Both the position numbers and the translations under genes were made by a program. The notes beneath the pieces were generated by a model. The model searched no databases. It saw only the letters and a program-made list of their open reading frames with translations, and was not told the origin of the DNA. Positions 1 through 8,637 of a DNA stretch of 64,000 nucleotides are shown here, piece after piece. The stretch spans positions 248,001 to 312,000 of the forward strand of contig NZ_NFMB01000004.1 in NCBI RefSeq assembly GCF_002161215.1. Reading direction: 5' to 3'. This stretch comes from Flavonifractor sp. An10 (GTDB lineage: Bacteria; Bacillota; Clostridia; Oscillospirales; Oscillospiraceae). Positions within the stretch are counted from its first letter, which is position 1. Every line of letters begins with the position of its first letter.

Positions 1-589
1 CGGAGAGCAGAAACCCGCTCTTGAAGAACAAAATGCAGTAGCCCAAGAAAAAGGTCAAGATGGAGCCGCCCAGATAGGCGCCCCGCATCTGCCCAAAAAT
101 CAGGATCATGGGCATACACACCAGGAAGGTGGTCAGCGCCGCGGCCACCACCTGTCCCCCCTGCTGGAGGATCACCCCAGGCGTCAGCCCTGGGAGGCCC
201 GCCAGCGTCCCTGTGAGCACCGTCACGGCCACGCTGTAAAGGCCGAACAGCAGGGACAGCAGGCCGGTGACCGCCAGCTTGCCCCCCAGGAGCCTGGGGT
301 AGGACACCGGAACGGTGAGCAGGTTCTTCATGGTGTCGTGGGTGCTCTCCCGGTCGATCAGCCATCCGCCGATCATCACCAGGGAGATGGGGAGAAACAC
401 CTGGGTGTTGCCCCACACCACATTGGCGAACAGGTGGAGCATATCATAGTTGGGGTCCCGGATCTCCGGGTTCACGATCAGCTGGCTGCCGTACTGCACC
501 ACCGGACAGAGGGCCAGAGCCACAATGCCCACCAGCAGGATCTGGCACTGCCGCAGCTTCCACCACTCCGTTTGAATCATCTTCCACAT
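1..589 (-). CDS. ABC-2 type permease, partial (runs off window start)
   Basis: Membrane permease subunit of an ABC exporter, open from an ATG at 589 to the window edge, so the C-terminus is not visible (196 codons seen). It begins MWKMIQTEWWKLRQCQ, followed by hydrophobic helices, and contains DRESTHDTMKNLLTVPVS, the same cytoplasmic motif as in the neighbouring permease (NDTLKNLMTVPVS). That motif is typical of bacitracin/lantibiotic-type ABC-2 permeases (BcrB/LanE/LanG-like). It lies 13 bp downstream of the second permease and an ATPase on the same strand, so the three probably form one operon for export of, or self-protection from, a peptide antibiotic. The substrate is inferred only. Confidence 0.85.
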   Translation of the reverse strand, partial: MWKMIQTEWWKLRQCQILLVGIVALALCPVVQYGSQLIVNPEIRDPNYDMLHLFANVVWGNTQVFLPISLVMIGGWLIDRESTHDTMKNLLTVPVSYPRLLGGKLAVTGLLSLLFGLYSVAVTVLTGTLAGLPGLTPGVILQQGGQVVAAALTTFLVCMPMILIFGQMRGAYLGGSILTFFLGYCILFFKSGFLLS

Positions 590-602
590 ATGCAACACCT
601 CC

Positions 603-1415
603 TCAAACGCCCTGGCGCTTGTAGACCAGCGCGATCAGGGCCAGAAACACCGCGGCCTCCGCCCCGGTCACCAGAAACGCCTGGGCGGTGGTGACGAAAT
701 AGGGGCTGACCCGCTCCAAAAGCCCCAGCATCTCGGCACCGGCATTAGAAAAGTCGAGATACTGGAAGTACCACCGGAAGGTCAGCGGCCCAGGGAGCAG
801 CGTCCCCAGGTTCAGGCCGAAGGGCTGGGTGATGAAGAGGTCGTTCAGGCCGAAGATGTAGTTGACGGCGGTATAGAAAAAGGTGATGATCACGGAGATG
901 ATGTAGCTCCGGTTCAGCAGCACCACCAGCAGGATACAGGGCAGTGCCCCGGCCCACATCATGATCCCCTGGCCGATGCCCACAAAGAAGAGCCGCCAGA
1001 AGCCCACCGGCTCCCATCCGGCGGCCAACACGATTAACAGAACCACCAGACCACCCACCGCCATGAAGGCGATGGAAAAGAGAAACAGCAGGGCCATCTT
1101 TGCCATGGCCAGGGCCGGCTTGCTCACCGGCACCGTCATCAGGTTTTTCAGCGTGTCATTGTCCTGCTCCTCAAAGAGCAGGTTGGAGGCCAGCACCACC
1201 AGGGCCGGCATGAGCAGCAGATAGGCGCTCATCTGGAACAGGGTGGACATCATGCCGTCCACCGCCTCAGCCCCGCTGGTGAACTCCTGAAAGTCCGGCA
1301 GGAACAGGGCGCATCCCAAAGGGATCAGGGCGGACACGGCAGCGGCGGCAAAGAACAGGGGCTTGCGCCGCAGCTTGGCAAATTCACACCACAGGAGTTT
1401 AAGCAATGCCCTCAC
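603..1415 (-). CDS. ABC-2 type transporter permease
   Basis: Integral membrane permease of 270 residues with about six hydrophobic segments, beginning MRALLKLLWCEFAKLRRKPL, typical of the ABC-2 subfamily that partners BcrA/LanF-type ATPases. The GTG start overlaps the last 17 bases of the upstream ATPase gene, which supports translational coupling. The motif EEQDNDTLKNLMTVPVSKP matches the permease at 1-589, so the transporter is likely a heterodimer of two related permeases. Probable role is removal of cell-wall-active peptides from the membrane; the substrate cannot be read from sequence. Confidence 0.88.
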   Translation of the reverse strand: MRALLKLLWCEFAKLRRKPLFFAAAAVSALIPLGCALFLPDFQEFTSGAEAVDGMMSTLFQMSAYLLLMPALVVLASNLLFEEQDNDTLKNLMTVPVSKPALAMAKMALLFLFSIAFMAVGGLVVLLIVLAAGWEPVGFWRLFFVGIGQGIMMWAGALPCILLVVLLNRSYIISVIITFFYTAVNYIFGLNDLFITQPFGLNLGTLLPGPLTFRWYFQYLDFSNAGAEMLGLLERVSPYFVTTAQAFLVTGAEAAVFLALIALVYKRQGV

Positions 1416-2322
1416 CCCCTGTGATGCGCTTGAAGTAGTTCTCCAGGGTGTCCTCGTAGAGATGGGCGTCGGACACCACCAGCCCCGCCTCCACGAACCG
1501 CCGCACCGCCGCGCCGGTGTCCAGACGGAGATCCCGGACAGTCAGATCCCGTTCATTCTCCACTGTGACGGCCTGGACGCCCATCTCCTGCTGGAGCAGC
1601 TGGGCGGCCACCGGCGCATTGGACACGGTAAAGCGGAGGACTTTCCCGTTTTTCCGCTCCAGCTCCGCCAGGCTCTCCTCCTCCAGGAGGACACCGTGGT
1701 CGATGATCCCGATGTCGTCGGCCAGCAGGGCGATCTCGGAGAGGATGTGGCTGGAGATCAGGATGGTCTTTCCCCGTTCGTCACACAGCGCCCGGATGAA
1801 ATCCCGCACCTCGGCGATGCCGATGGGGTCCAGGCCGTTGATCGGTTCGTCCAGAATCAGCAGCTCCGGGTCGTGCATCACCGCCAGGGCGATGGCCAGC
1901 CGCTGTTTCATGCCCAGGGAGTACTGGGCGTAGCGCTTCTTGTCCCGGTACGGCAGGTTCACCAGCTCCAGCGCCCCCTTGATGTAGTTGGGACTCTTGA
2001 GGCCCCGGAGCCGGGCGAAGATCTGAAGATTCTCCGTCCCGGTCAGGTTGGGATAAAATCCCGGGGACTCGATGAGGCTGCCGATGCGGGGCAGGATGCG
2101 TTTCTCGTTCCCCTTCAGCGGCCGGCCGAAGATGGACACTGTGCCGGATGTGGGGGCGGTCAGCCCTAAGAGCATCTTCATGGTGGTGGTCTTGCCCGCC
2201 CCGTTGCGCCCCAGGAGACCGTAGATACGGCCCCTTTGCACATGGAGATCCAGGTTTGAAACGCTGACCTGGTCCCCATATCGTTTGGTCAGGCCTTTCG
2301 TTTCGATGATACAGTCGCTCAT
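1399..2322 (-). CDS. ABC transporter ATP-binding protein, BcrA/LanF-like
   Basis: ATPase subunit of the exporter, 307 residues. The start is the ATG at 2322 (MSDCIIETKGLTKRYGD), preceded by AAGGAGG; the frame is open further upstream but that extension has no ribosome site. Walker A GRNGAGKTT is near residues 38-46, the signature is YSLGMKQRLAIA, and Walker B is LLILDEPINGLDP. The ~90-residue C-terminal tail after the ATPase domain is usual for antibiotic-resistance ABC ATPases. It is first in a minus-strand operon with two permeases and divergent from a response regulator/kinase pair that probably controls it. Confidence 0.93.
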   Translation of the reverse strand: MSDCIIETKGLTKRYGDQVSVSNLDLHVQRGRIYGLLGRNGAGKTTTMKMLLGLTAPTSGTVSIFGRPLKGNEKRILPRIGSLIESPGFYPNLTGTENLQIFARLRGLKSPNYIKGALELVNLPYRDKKRYAQYSLGMKQRLAIALAVMHDPELLILDEPINGLDPIGIAEVRDFIRALCDERGKTILISSHILSEIALLADDIGIIDHGVLLEEESLAELERKNGKVLRFTVSNAPVAAQLLQQEMGVQAVTVENERDLTVRDLRLDTGAAVRRFVEAGLVVSDAHLYEDTLENYFKRITGGEGIA

Positions 2323-2364
2323 AAGCGGTACCTCCTTTGCATGGTAGCAACAGGATAGCACCCG

Positions 2365-2392
2365 AACCTTGAGATAACGCTGAGCCAACCTT
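2365..2392. promoter_or_regulatory. Candidate response-regulator direct repeat
   Basis: Two copies of AACCTT at 2365 and 2387 start 22 bp apart, two helical turns, in the divergent intergenic region between the ABC operon and the two-component genes. OmpR-family regulators commonly bind such phased direct repeats upstream of linked transporter genes. Seen: the repeats. Inferred: the binding. Confidence 0.3.
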
Positions 2393-2477
2393 AATTTTTC
2401 TCTGAGATTTTTCCGCGGGCATAGGCAGGCCGCTGCTTTGGTGGTATCATAAAGCCAAAAGAAAGGAGGCGGACCGC

Positions 2478-3170
2478 ATGGAACATAAGATTTTGTTGGT
2501 GGATGATGACCGGGACCTGTTGGAGATGCTGTGCTCCATCTTCCGCCGGGCGGGCTATACCGAGCTTGTGACCGCTTCCTCCGGCCAGGAGGCCCTCCAG
2601 GCTTGGCGGGAGCAGCAGCCGGCGCTGATTGTCCTGGATGTGATGATGCCGGGTATGGATGGTTTTGAGGTCCTGCGGGAGATCCGCCGCACCAGCCATG
2701 TCCCCGTCCTGATGCTCACCGCCCGGGGAGAGGCAGAGGATCGTATTGAGGGCCTGGAGATCGGGGCGGACGACTATCTCCCCAAGCCCTTTCTGCCCAA
2801 GGAGCTGCTCTTGCGCGTGCAGGCCATCCTCCACCGGACTTACCCGGAACCAAACCGGACGGTGGTACTGGCGGCCTCCACAGTGGACCTGGAGAGGGCG
2901 GAAGTTTGGAAGAACGGGGAGCGATTGCCCCTGACCGCCAAGGAACTCCAGCTGTTCCAGAAACTCTATGAGAACGCCGGGCGGATCGTCACCACCGGTA
3001 TCCTGTGCGAGGCCATCTGCGGGGAGTTCTGGCAGGGCTACGAGAGTACCCTCTCCACCCATATCCGCCACCTGCGGGAGAAGATCGAGGAAAACCCCTC
3101 CAAGCCGGTCTCTCTGGTGACGGCCAAGGGGCTGGGATACCGGCTCAATCTGAAGGGGGCGAAGTCGTGA
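2478..3170 (+). CDS. OmpR-family response regulator
   Basis: Two-component response regulator of 230 residues. The receiver domain (about 1-115) has the acidic pair D10/D11, phospho-acceptor D54 in VLDVMMPGMDG, T81 (MLTAR) and K103 (LPKPF). The C-terminal part (about 130-228) is an OmpR/PhoB winged helix ending LREKIEENPSKPVSLVTAKGLGYRL. Its start is preceded by AAAGGAGG. Its TGA overlaps the GTG start of the histidine kinase (GTGA). Position opposite a Bcr/Lan-type exporter implies induction of that exporter by a cell-envelope signal (inference). Confidence 0.95.
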   Translation: MEHKILLVDDDRDLLEMLCSIFRRAGYTELVTASSGQEALQAWREQQPALIVLDVMMPGMDGFEVLREIRRTSHVPVLMLTARGEAEDRIEGLEIGADDYLPKPFLPKELLLRVQAILHRTYPEPNRTVVLAASTVDLERAEVWKNGERLPLTAKELQLFQKLYENAGRIVTTGILCEAICGEFWQGYESTLSTHIRHLREKIEENPSKPVSLVTAKGLGYRLNLKGAKS

Positions 3171-4528
3171 ACCCGGTACAGCGGTTTTTCCGGCGATACA
3201 TTTTCTCTACCATTGGCATTCTGGCGCTGTTCCTCGTGGTGAATCTCCTGCTGGTCCTGACGGTTCTGACCGCTGGATACATGAGCGGGACAGACAACGG
3301 ATTATCTGTCCGGTCGGTCTCCAGCCATGTGACGGAACAGGGCGGCGTCTGGACGGCGGACGACACGGCGCTGGCCCTGCTGCAAGAACATGACGCCTGG
3401 GCCATGCTCCTGGACGAGAGCGGCACGGTGGTCTGGGAACAGGGGCTTCCCGAGGAGCTGCCACGGTCCTACACCAGCGCCCAAGTGGCCTCCTTCAGCC
3501 GCTGGTATCTCCAGGACTATCCGGTGAAGGTGTGGAGCCGGGAGGACGGTGCCCTGATGGTGGTGGGCTTCGCGCCGGACACCTTAGTGAAATACTACTT
3601 TTCCATGGAAAAGCCCTCCCTGCTGATGTTCCTGATGGGCTCCATCGTGGTCTTTGTGTGCAATCTGCTACTGATGATATTTCTGATGCTGCGGAATGCC
3701 CGCCGGGTGGAGAAGGCCATGTCACCCATTTTGCAGGGCATCCAAGATTTGAGCCGTGGCAGTTACCAGTCTTTGGACGAGCGCGGTGAACTGGCGGAGA
3801 TCAACGCGGGGCTGAACCGTGCCGGGGATTACCTGATGCGCAAGGACAACACCCGGGCGGAGTGGATCCGCGGGGTATCCCACGACATCCGCACCCCCCT
3901 CTCTATGGTGCTGGGCTACGCCAGCGAGCTGGAGGACGACGATGCCCTCCCAACTGAGGCCCGGCAGCAGGCGGGGATGATCCGTCGGCAGGGGGAGCGT
4001 CTGAAATCTCTGGTGGACGATCTGAACCTGACCACCAAGCTGGAATACGCCCTCAAGCCCATCCGCCGGGAGGCAGTAGATCTGGTGGAGATCGGGCGGC
4101 AGGCGGTGAGCGAGGTGCTCAACAGCGGTCTGCCGGAGCGGTATGAGATTGCATTTTCCGAGGCACATCCGGGCCGCGCCGCCAGAATAGAGGGCGACGC
4201 CGCCCTGTTGCGGCGGATGCTGGACAATCTGATCCGCAACAGCATCGTCCACAATCCCCAGGGATGCCGAATCTCTGTTACGGTAAGCGTGGAGGATGGA
4301 CGATGCACCTGCACGGTGACGGACGACGGCACCGGGATGGGCGCCGCCCGGCTGGAGGCGCTGAACCGGGAGGCGGACGTCCCCAGCACCCAGGGCGGCG
4401 AGCACGGCCTGGGCCTCAAGCTGGTGCGGCAGATCGTGAAGGCCCACGGGGGAACGGTGCGGTTCCGGCAGGCTACACCGCAGGGGTTGAAAGTTTCTAT
4501 TGTCTTTTCTACAAGTCATGATGAATGA
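3167..4528 (+). CDS. Sensor histidine kinase
   Basis: Membrane sensor kinase, 453 residues from a GTG overlapping the regulator stop. TM1 is near residues 11-35, followed by an extracytoplasmic domain of about 115 residues and TM2 near 151-175, then a HAMP-like linker. The H-box is RGVSHDIRTPLSMVLGY with H239, the N-box is DNLIRNSIVHN, G1 is DDGTGMG and G2 is GGEHGLGLKL. The true extracellular domain separates it from the intramembrane-sensing BceS type, so it may sense ligand directly. A longer in-frame reading from 3005 lies inside the regulator gene and was not used. Confidence 0.93.
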   Translation: MNPVQRFFRRYIFSTIGILALFLVVNLLLVLTVLTAGYMSGTDNGLSVRSVSSHVTEQGGVWTADDTALALLQEHDAWAMLLDESGTVVWEQGLPEELPRSYTSAQVASFSRWYLQDYPVKVWSREDGALMVVGFAPDTLVKYYFSMEKPSLLMFLMGSIVVFVCNLLLMIFLMLRNARRVEKAMSPILQGIQDLSRGSYQSLDERGELAEINAGLNRAGDYLMRKDNTRAEWIRGVSHDIRTPLSMVLGYASELEDDDALPTEARQQAGMIRRQGERLKSLVDDLNLTTKLEYALKPIRREAVDLVEIGRQAVSEVLNSGLPERYEIAFSEAHPGRAARIEGDAALLRRMLDNLIRNSIVHNPQGCRISVTVSVEDGRCTCTVTDDGTGMGAARLEALNREADVPSTQGGEHGLGLKLVRQIVKAHGGTVRFRQATPQGLKVSIVFSTSHDE

Positions 4529-4640
4529 AAAATTGTCTTTAAAGACCATCCGCCTTTTCTATATCTGTTCAGCCGTGCTTTAAACTTACTTGCAAAACAC
4601 TTGTGTGCCATTGCACCGGTTTTTGTTGTTAACAGAACAG

Positions 4641-4687
4641 AAAAAGAAGATGAATTGCCTTGTTTCTCGGCAATTCATCTTCTTTTT
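4641..4687. terminator. Rho-independent terminator after the kinase gene
   Basis: A perfect 19-bp inverted repeat (AAAAAGAAGATGAATTGCC with its complement) around a 9-base loop, flanked by A- and T-runs, so it could work in both directions. It ends the regulator/kinase transcript and marks the change to an AT-rich acquired block. Confidence 0.85.
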
Positions 4688-4795
4688 CTATTGGTGCACG
4701 AAATCGTGCGATTTTTTATTAATTGTGGATTATATTTATTAAAAATCTTTGTCAACCACCAATTATGTTGACGGAAAAAACCGTGAGGTGATACA

Positions 4796-6874
4796 ATGTT
4801 CCCAGCGGGGGGTGTCTGCATGAAAATGAATCGGCTACTTATTAGCAGTTCTATGATAGCTGCAATGTGTGAAAAAAGCGCAACTGATAATCTTAAACTG
4901 CTGGAACCGTTTGTAATAGTATGCCTTTCAGATTTATTCGTTCCTGGTGAACAGATAAAAAAAGAAAAAGTTATTTCGCTCTTAGAGCAACGATTTGCTT
5001 TTCAAGAGATGCCAACAGCTGTCTTAGACAAGATACTATCCCGCATATCCCAAAAAGGGGATAAGATTGTACGTTCTCTAAAGATAAGTGGTGAAGATGG
5101 AAGACAATTCATATTTGTTGAAAAGCCAGAAAACCTTTTGACACAATTCAAAGTACAAGAAACTCAGGCTACTCATGATACAGACGAAGTGTTGCACAAG
5201 ATATCTGATTGGGTAAAAAAAGAAGCCCCATCTCTGAAAGTCACAGAAGATGAATTGAGATGTTGTTTAGGGACATTTTTTGAAGATCATGGGTTTGATG
5301 TACTATATGAAGTAGACGAATTGCGAAATTCAACCATTGGGAATACTGATGCAATCCATTATCAGATCGGGCGCTTTATATTAGACTGCCAAGAAAATGA
5401 TTCTAGTATATTTGATAAAATTGCCCATTTAGCAGAGGGTATGATGATCGCATCGGCTATTTATATTGATACCGCACTTCCTTCAAGACATGTAGCAAAG
5501 CGTCGATTATCTGAGGTTAATGTGTACCTTGACACAACTTTTTTGCTATATGCTCTTAATTATAAAACGCCATTTCAAAAGGCTTCTGCAGATGCGTTGC
5601 TTAATCTGTTAAGAAGTAACGGTGCACATCTCTATGTTTTTCAGCAGCATTTTTATGAAATAGAAGATATATTGAAATCTTTTCGAGACCGGGATGGCTA
5701 TAGCACAAAAAATTACCAGCATTTAGAAAGACTGGAGGAAGAAGAATATACTTCGATAGAGATTGATCTCGAAATAAAAAAATTAGAGTCATCTTTGAAG
5801 ACTCTAGATATTTTAGTTGCCCACAAAACATCTTATACAGATGGAAATGGAAAACTATTTTCGGAAAAGACATCTTATATTGACTATAATGGATTAAAAA
5901 GTCACCTCGCCAATAAGATACCACAATATGGAAAACGCCCAACAATGCTCATTAATGATACTGAAGCCATCAGTTCTGTTATAATAGAACGATGTGGCTT
6001 GCGCTATGATAACATAGAATCTTGTCCAGCTATTTTTGTAACAACAAACTATGCTCTTGTGCGAGAAAGCAATCAATTTCTTCGCTATCCAGTTTACTCG
6101 ATGCTCATAAACCCAATAATGAGTGACATTGATATCACAACTATTTTATGGCTAAAGTATGGGATGAAGAGCACAAATATACCATCACTAAAACTAATCG
6201 AATATGCTAGGTCAGCGATGGCACCATCTGCATCTGTAATGGAAACCTTTTATGGCATTACTAAACGATTGGCTGCATCAGGAGAGCTTACTGAGGATGA
6301 AGCGGCAGACCTTCGCTATAGTGCCTATGCTCGTGCAGAAATTACTGCATACTGCGGTGGAAATGCAGCAGTTTTAGACGATACCTCTGTACTGGTTGTG
6401 CGTGATCGTTTGAAAAGAAAATATACCGCAGATGTAACTGCTCAGTTACAGGAAGCCCTTGCTAAAACAACGGCAACAGAGGATATGGCTAAACAAGCAA
6501 ATAAGAGAGCTACCTCCAGTGAATCAAAATTATCTGATGCAACTAAAACAATTAGAGCAAATATTCGAAAAATATACCGTTCGGCAGAAGATGATGCAAA
6601 AAAATTTGCAAGCAAATGTGCGTGTATTATAAAACGTATCATAATAGCCGCTATTGCAATACTTACAGCGGTTACAACTGGAGCCGTTGCAAAAATCACT
6701 TTTTCCACAGAGGATATAAATCTTGTGTATATAATTTCTGCATTAACGACTGTAGCCAGCATAATCATAATGTGGATTCCCGCTTTTTCGTTGTCCTCAA
6801 AAATTTACAATACAATTTATAGGAAATGTTTTGATAAGCGCTATGCTAAAAATATCTCCGGTCAGGTAGAATAA
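4796..6874 (+). CDS. PIN-like, C-terminally membrane-anchored protein, 3' end replaced by IS sequence
   Basis: No family name recognised. The protein has 692 residues: an alpha-helical N-terminal half, then a PIN-like core starting VNVYLDTTFLLYAL (D246), with acidic candidates in HFYEIEDIL and INDTEAISS and a late FVTTNYALVRES strand, then a coiled-coil stretch and two TM helices (about 612-632 and 643-665). A membrane-tethered PIN-like ribonuclease is plausible, but the fold is judged by eye. GAGGTG precedes the ATG at 4796; ATGs at 4820 and 4826 are alternatives. The last five codons (GGT CAG GTA GAA TAA) come from the inserted IS256 end; the original C-terminus continues at 8211-8276. AT-rich against its neighbours, so probably acquired. 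Confidence 0.75.
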   Translation: MFPAGGVCMKMNRLLISSSMIAAMCEKSATDNLKLLEPFVIVCLSDLFVPGEQIKKEKVISLLEQRFAFQEMPTAVLDKILSRISQKGDKIVRSLKISGEDGRQFIFVEKPENLLTQFKVQETQATHDTDEVLHKISDWVKKEAPSLKVTEDELRCCLGTFFEDHGFDVLYEVDELRNSTIGNTDAIHYQIGRFILDCQENDSSIFDKIAHLAEGMMIASAIYIDTALPSRHVAKRRLSEVNVYLDTTFLLYALNYKTPFQKASADALLNLLRSNGAHLYVFQQHFYEIEDILKSFRDRDGYSTKNYQHLERLEEEEYTSIEIDLEIKKLESSLKTLDILVAHKTSYTDGNGKLFSEKTSYIDYNGLKSHLANKIPQYGKRPTMLINDTEAISSVIIERCGLRYDNIESCPAIFVTTNYALVRESNQFLRYPVYSMLINPIMSDIDITTILWLKYGMKSTNIPSLKLIEYARSAMAPSASVMETFYGITKRLAASGELTEDEAADLRYSAYARAEITAYCGGNAAVLDDTSVLVVRDRLKRKYTADVTAQLQEALAKTTATEDMAKQANKRATSSESKLSDATKTIRANIRKIYRSAEDDAKKFASKCACIIKRIIIAAIAILTAVTTGAVAKITFSTEDINLVYIISALTTVASIIIMWIPAFSLSSKIYNTIYRKCFDKRYAKNISGQVE

Positions 6875-8205
6875 ATTTCGCAAAAATAAAAAGAGACATG
6901 GTTTGCAGATCTCTGGTAGAATGAAGTCGCGACACACCATTCGAAAGGAGACAGCAAACCATGTCCGAGAAAATTGTACAGCTAAACGAAGAAGTTATCA
7001 AGGGGCAGCTCAAGGAACTTGTACGCGGAAGTGTAGAGGAAACCCTCAACGAGCTGCTGGAGGCTGAGGCAGAGAAATTGACTCAAGCAGCCCGGTACGA
7101 GCGTAATGAGCAGCGCCAGGGCTACCGCAGCGGCCACTACAACCGCAACCTCACCACCACTTCCGGGGATGTCACCCTCAAGGTGCCTAAGCTGAAAGGG
7201 ATCTCCTTTGAAACGGCTATCATTGAGCGGTATCGCCGCCGGGAAAGCAGCGTGGAAGAGGCTCTCATTGAGATGTACCTGGCCGGCGTATCCGTCCGGC
7301 GCGTGGAGGACATCACCGAGGCCCTCTGGGGCAGCAAGGTCTCACCCTCCACCATCAGTGAGCTGAACAAGAAAGCGTATGTCCACATTGAGGATTGGCG
7401 GAACCGCCCTCTGCAGGGCGGACGCTATCCGTATGTCTATGTGGATGGGATCTACCTGCGCCGTAACTGGGGTGGAGAGTTTGAAAATGTGGCTATTCTG
7501 GTGGCGATTGCGGTCAATGAGGACGGATATCGTGAGGTTCTTGGCGCTGCCGAGGGTATGAAGGAGGACAAAGCCAGCTGGGTCAGTTTCTTCCAGTGGC
7601 TGCATAGCCGTGGCCTGGATGGCGTGAAGCTCATTGTTGGCGACAAGTGCCTTGGCATGCTGGAAGCTGTGGGAGAAGTGTTTCCTGAGGCCAAATACCA
7701 GCGTTGTACCGTCCACTTTTACCGTAATGTGTTCTCGGTCACACCTCGCTCTAAGGTGAAGCTGGTAGCCAAAATGCTCAAGGCGATCCATGCTCAGGAG
7801 AGCAAGAAAGCTGCCCGGGAAAAGGCCAAGGCCGTGGTGGAGGAACTGCGCTCCATGAAACTGAAAGAGGCCGCCCAGAAGGTGGAGAATGGCATTGAGG
7901 AAACGCTGACCTATTGCGATTTTCCCAGTGAGCACTGGACCCGTATCCGTACCAATAATGTGATTGAGAGGCTGAACCGAGAGATCCGCCGCCGTACCCG
8001 TGTGGTTGGCAGCTTCCCGGACGGCAACTCAGCTCTAATGCTGGTTTGTGCCCGGCTGCGCCATGTAGCCGGTACTCAGTGGGGCAACAAGAAGTACATG
8101 AACATGAAGCACCTGGAGGCGACCTTGGAGGATGCCTCCATTGCTGGCTGACTTCATTTACGGCAGAGTCTGCGAACTAAAGTGCGAAAAATTCTTGACA
8201 CGACC
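6860..8205 (+). mobile_element. IS256-family insertion sequence
   Basis: About 1,346 bp. The ends are imperfect inverted repeats: both outer ends read GGTC and both contain TTCGCA about 20 bp in. TCTCC lies immediately outside both ends (6855-6859 and 8206-8210), a minimal target duplication; IS256 elements usually give 8-9 bp, so the exact boundary is uncertain by a few bases. Removing the element and one TCTCC restores an open frame through the host gene. Confidence 0.82.
6961..8151 (+). CDS. IS256-family transposase (Mutator-like DDE)
   Basis: Full-length 396-residue transposase. DDE-type features include YVYVDGIYLRR, the LIVGDKCLGMLEAV segment followed by KYQRCTVHFYRNV (the C-x2-H signature of IS256/MULE), and the C-terminal RTNNVIERLNREIRRRTRVVG box holding the catalytic Glu. 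An AAAGGAG site precedes the ATG. No frameshift is seen, so the element may be active. Confidence 0.96.
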   Translation: MSEKIVQLNEEVIKGQLKELVRGSVEETLNELLEAEAEKLTQAARYERNEQRQGYRSGHYNRNLTTTSGDVTLKVPKLKGISFETAIIERYRRRESSVEEALIEMYLAGVSVRRVEDITEALWGSKVSPSTISELNKKAYVHIEDWRNRPLQGGRYPYVYVDGIYLRRNWGGEFENVAILVAIAVNEDGYREVLGAAEGMKEDKASWVSFFQWLHSRGLDGVKLIVGDKCLGMLEAVGEVFPEAKYQRCTVHFYRNVFSVTPRSKVKLVAKMLKAIHAQESKKAAREKAKAVVEELRSMKLKEAAQKVENGIEETLTYCDFPSEHWTRIRTNNVIERLNREIRRRTRVVGSFPDGNSALMLVCARLRHVAGTQWGNKKYMNMKHLEATLEDASIAG

Positions 8206-8276
8206 TCTCCCAAAACCAATCAAAAATTGACGAATGGAAAACGCTTCTTGACGCCATTAGTTTTAATAAAGTTTAA
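8206..8276 (+). pseudogene. Displaced 3' end of the PIN-like gene
   Basis: Starting at the right-hand TCTCC, the sequence continues the frame of the gene at 4796: after the serine of TCC it reads QNQSK then IDEWKTLLDAISFNKV and stops at TAA 8274-8276. The stop falls exactly at the foot of a strong hairpin, as expected for a native gene end. This is separated from its gene by the IS256 element. Confidence 0.75.
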
Positions 8277-8316
8277 GAGATAGAGCCAAGGCCTTACGAC
8301 CTTGGCTCTATCTCTT
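8275..8316. terminator. Stem-loop at the end of the interrupted PIN-like gene
   Basis: A perfect 17-bp inverted repeat (AAGAGATAGAGCCAAGG and its complement) with an 8-base loop. There is no strong T-run after it; its position right at the displaced stop codon suggests it ended the original transcript. Confidence 0.6.
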
Positions 8317-8637
8317 CGTTTACCGCAAATACATTCTTCACCACAAAGAGGGTTCGTATCTGCGCGTTTTGGGTTCAGACTCCAATCTGGATATTTTTGT
8401 TCAGCTATTCTCCAACTTTTGATTCTTCCCAATATCCCACCATATAGGTCATTTGTATCTGATAGCAGGAACCTGTTTTACCTTCTTACCAGCCCGCATT
8501 CCTTTCCGGTGCAAACACATATTTGAAGTTCGTTCAAAAAAACGATATCCCTTTTCCAACTGATCCCACACTTACAGCAGCACAGACCAATAAACTACTG
8601 CTTCATTTTTCGACCACAATTTAGGCAGACTCGCTTA
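8317..8637. other. Intergenic, no gene recognised
   Basis: AT-rich sequence between the stem-loop and a minus-strand fragment. Short open frames occur here but none has a convincing ribosome site or recognisable protein. Confidence 0.5.

Noticed and set aside
3005-3166. Longer N-terminus for the histidine kinase
   Set aside because: It lies wholly inside the response regulator gene in another frame; the GTG overlapping the regulator stop fits the standard coupled arrangement.
8302-8526. 74-codon plus-strand frame after the stem-loop
   Set aside because: Begins inside the hairpin, no ribosome site, no recognisable sequence.
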